Origin: JBFLYE01 sp040756715 [NCBI: bacterium]
Lineage (GTDB): Bacteria; UBA9089; UBA9088
Direction of reading: 5' to 3'
DNA: 10,875 bases
Assembly: GCA_040756715.1 (NCBI GenBank)
Contig: JBFLYE010000001.1
Location: 1 to 10,875, forward strand
Below, piece after piece: positions 8,432-10,875 of this stretch. Each line of letters begins with the position of its first letter. Within the stretch, counting starts at the first letter, position 1. The translations under genes were made by a program, and so were the position numbers. The notes under the pieces are model-generated. The model worked only from the letters and a program-made list of their open reading frames with translations, searched no databases and was not told where the DNA came from.

Positions 8432-10875
8432 TTAAATCTTAAATTCCTCTTTTCCCTCCCTGGCCTTTTTCCTTCCAAACATATCTTCCTTTTCTTCCCT
8501 GAATAGGGAAGTAATATCAAGGGTTTTCCCCTTTTCATCCAGGATATTAATATCTAATCCCAAACTCCTTAGTTCATATGTAAGAACCTTAAATGATTCT
8601 GGAATCCCAGGGGGTTTTGCATTTTCTCCCTTTATAATCGCACCATATGCCTTTGCCCTTCCCATAACATCATCACTCTTTACAGTAAGAAGCTCTTGAA
8701 GGATATGAGAAGCACCATAAGCCTCTAATGCCCAAACCTCCATCTCTCCAAATCTCTGACCTCCAAATTGTGCCTTTCCACCCAATGGTTGCTGGGTAAC
8801 CAATGAATATGGGCCAATGGAGCGGGCATGAACCTTATCCTCAACCAGATGGATAAGCTTCATCATATAGATATAACCACAAGAAACCTTGTCATCAAAA
8901 GGCTCTCCTGTTCTTCCATCATAGAGGGTTATCTTTCCGTCCCTGGGAAGCCCTATCTCCTCAAGCATATCTCCTATTTCCTCCTCACTTGGGCTATCAA
9001 AAACAGGAGAGATCATTCTTACCCCTTTTTTATAGGCAATCCATCCAAGGTATGTCTCTAAAATCTGTCCTAAGTTCATCCTAGAAGGAACCGAAAGGGA
9101 ATTTAAGATAATATCAACCGAAGTTCCATCGGGAAGATAAGGCATATCGCCTATGGGTAATATTTTAGCAATTACCCCTTTGTTTCCATGGCGGCCTGAC
9201 ATTTTATCGCCGACGGTAATCTTTCTTTTCTTTGCTACATAAACCTTTGCCATTTCCTCTATTCCTACTCCTAGGCTATCACCCTTTTTTTGTGAGAAAT
9301 ACTTAACATCTATTACTATTCCATCATCAGAATATGGCATCCTTAAAGATGTATCCCTGACATCCCTAACTGTCTCGCCAAAGATAGAGTAAAGAAGCTT
9401 GTATTCGGGAGAAAGGTCTTTCTCTCCCTTTGGTGTAACCTTACCAATCAAGATATCACCAGATTTAACTACCGAACCTATTCTAACAATTCCATTCTCA
9501 TCGAGGTTTTTTAGAGCTTCCTCCCCTATATTTGGAATATCCCTTGTCATTACCTCAGGGCCAAGCTGGGTCTGCCTTCCCTCAAGTTCGTATTCTTCAA
9601 TATAGATGCTGGTGAACAAATCCTCAAAGAGCACCCTTTCGGAAAGAATGATGGCATCCTCATAGTTATAGCCTTCCCATGGCATAAAGGCAACCAGAAG
9701 GTTTCTTCCCAGAGCAAGCTTTCCATTATCAATAGATGGTCCATCAGAGATAACATCACCTTTATTAACCACATCACCCTCTCGGACAGTTGGTCTCTGA
9801 TTAATATATGTCCCCTGGTTTGAACGTTTGTATTTTATCAGCTTATAGGTCTTCTTTTCATTCTCGTTTGTAATCTCTATTGTATCACCTGTAACTGTGG
9901 TTACTTTTCCAGATAGAGAAGAAATAAGGACAGAGCCACAATCAACTACCACCTTTTCTTCCATCCCTGTCATAACCAAAGGTGCTTCTGAATGAAGAAG
10001 GGGAACGGCTTGTCTTTGCATATTAGAACCCATAAGTGCCCTATTCGCATCATCATGCTCAAGGAAGGGAATGAGGGATGTGGTTACTGAGATAAGTTGT
10101 TTTGGCGAAATGTCAATATAGTTAACCTCTTCCTTTGAAACCAGAGGAAACTTATCGCCCATTCTTACCAAAATTAGCTTCTCGGTAAAATATCCATTCT
10201 CATCAACCGGGGTTCCTGCATAGGCAATGTTATAGTTTTCTTCATCATCAGCTGAAAGATATTCAATTTTATCGGTTATTCTTCCCCCTTCCACCTTAAA
10301 ATATGGGGTGGTAAGAAAACCAAATTCATTTGGCTTTGCATAGAGCGAAAGGGATGTTATCAAACCAATATTTGGTCCCTCTGGTGTTTCAATAGGGCAG
10401 ATCCTTCCATAGTGAGATGGGTTTATATCGCGAACCTCAAAGCCAGCCCTCTCTTTAGAAAGGCCACCGCTTCCTAATGCAGAAAGCCTCCTTTTATGTG
10501 TAAGCTCAGCTAAGGGATTTGTTTGATCCATAAACTGGGAAAGCTGGTTTGTTCCAAAGAATTCATTTATACTTGCAATAAAGGGTCTTATATTAACCAC
10601 AGATTGTGGGGTCATAAGCCCAAGCTCCTGCATACTCATCCTTTCCTTTATGTTTCTTTCCATCTTTATAAATGTAGGCCTTAGGTGGTTTTCAAGAAGC
10701 TCGCCACAGCTTCTTACCCTCCTGTTGCCAAGGTGGTCAATGTCATCGGTTTTTCCCTCTCCATTGGAAAGGCCAATAAGATACTTGATTGCGGCAATAA
10801 TGTCCTCTTTTGTGAGAACAAGAACAGATGCTTCTGTATTTAAATTAAGCTTCTTGTTTATCTTGTATCTTCCCA
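8432..10875 (-). CDS. rpoB: DNA-directed RNA polymerase subunit beta, 5' part beyond the window
   Basis: The last 813 codons of the beta subunit; the reading frame stays open to the right edge, so the N terminus (protrusion and part of lobe) is missing. Translation of 10664-10875 gives [20 protein letters not shown] and [13 protein letters not shown], all conserved in RpoB, so the Met at 10661-10663 is internal. The rifampicin-binding region (10460-10552) reads [20 protein letters not shown] then [10 protein letters not shown]. It keeps the residues equivalent to E. coli Q513, D516, H526, R529 and S531, which predicts a drug-sensitive type. [12 protein letters not shown] (9176-9211) carries the active-site lysines, and [20 protein letters not shown] near the end contacts beta'. 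The segment between [10 protein letters not shown] and GDKM (about 9230-9337) is short, so the large E. coli SI2 insertion is absent. The gene ends 28 bp before rpoC. Confidence 0.98.
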   Translation of the reverse strand, partial: GRYKINKKLNLNTEASVLVLTKEDIIAAIKYLIGLSNGEGKTDDIDHLGNRRVRSCGELLENHLRPTFIKMERNIKERMSMQELGLMTPQSVVNIRPFIASINEFFGTNQLSQFMDQTNPLAELTHKRRLSALGSGGLSKERAGFEVRDINPSHYGRICPIETPEGPNIGLITSLSLYAKPNEFGFLTTPYFKVEGGRITDKIEYLSADDEENYNIAYAGTPVDENGYFTEKLILVRMGDKFPLVSKEEVNYIDISPKQLISVTTSLIPFLEHDDANRALMGSNMQRQAVPLLHSEAPLVMTGMEEKVVVDCGSVLISSLSGKVTTVTGDTIEITNENEKKTYKLIKYKRSNQGTYINQRPTVREGDVVNKGDVISDGPSIDNGKLALGRNLLVAFMPWEGYNYEDAIILSERVLFEDLFTSIYIEEYELEGRQTQLGPEVMTRDIPNIGEEALKNLDENGIVRIGSVVKSGDILIGKVTPKGEKDLSPEYKLLYSIFGETVRDVRDTSLRMPYSDDGIVIDVKYFSQKKGDSLGVGIEEMAKVYVAKKRKITVGDKMSGRHGNKGVIAKILPIGDMPYLPDGTSVDIILNSLSVPSRMNLGQILETYLGWIAYKKGVRMISPVFDSPSEEEIGDMLEEIGLPRDGKITLYDGRTGEPFDDKVSCGYIYMMKLIHLVEDKVHARSIGPYSLVTQQPLGGKAQFGGQRFGEMEVWALEAYGASHILQELLTVKSDDVMGRAKAYGAIIKGENAKPPGIPESFKVLTYELRSLGLDINILDEKGKTLDITSLFREEKEDMFGRKKAREGKEEFKI

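Noticed and set aside
4840-9605. Many + strand open frames of 60-96 codons opposite rpoC and rpoB
   Set aside because: All are antisense to intact, conserved polymerase genes and their translations look like reverse-complement shadows.
10661-10663. ATG as the start of rpoB, giving a 743-residue protein
   Set aside because: The frame stays open to 10875 and the upstream translation contains conserved RpoB sequence such as [13 protein letters not shown], so this Met is internal.

Overview
The window is AT-rich bacterial chromosome from an organism I cannot name. It holds the 3' two thirds of rpoB and all of rpoC, so it is core genome and not a plasmid or phage. RpoC carries a long insertion in the trigger loop, as in proteobacteria and several other diderm groups. 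RpoB lacks the large C-terminal-half insertion seen in E. coli. Frequent AGG and ATA codons, A/T-rich intergenic repeats and the unusual genes after rpoC suggest an uncultured diderm candidate phylum, but that placement is an inference.

Layout. Positions 1-182 are non-coding, with short A/T repeats, a possible promoter and one copy of a 16-bp repeat. Two overlapping + strand genes follow: a VTT/DedA-like membrane protein (183-797) and a soluble alkaline-phosphatase-superfamily phosphodiesterase/phosphatase (787-2169). The convergent gap 2170-2322 holds a compound inverted repeat and the second copy of the 16-bp repeat. Everything from 2323 to the right edge is one - strand run, transcribed right to left: rpoB (cut by the window edge), rpoC, a flippase-like membrane protein and a DppB-type ABC permease. 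Gaps in this run are 28 bp, 49 bp and a 4-bp overlap, so it is probably one operon.

How the genes relate. RpoB and RpoC are the two large subunits of RNA polymerase and form its active centre. The usual followers of rpoC (rpsL, rpsG, fusA, tuf) are absent. In their place are two membrane-transport genes that probably ride on the same transcript. The + strand pair looks translationally coupled and could act on a phosphorylated lipid or other phosphate ester, but the substrate cannot be read from the sequence. I saw no tRNA, rRNA, CRISPR array, transposase or clearly new defence-type system. The less ordinary points are the gene order after rpoC, the paired 16-bp repeats flanking the + strand module, and the compound hairpin between the convergent units.
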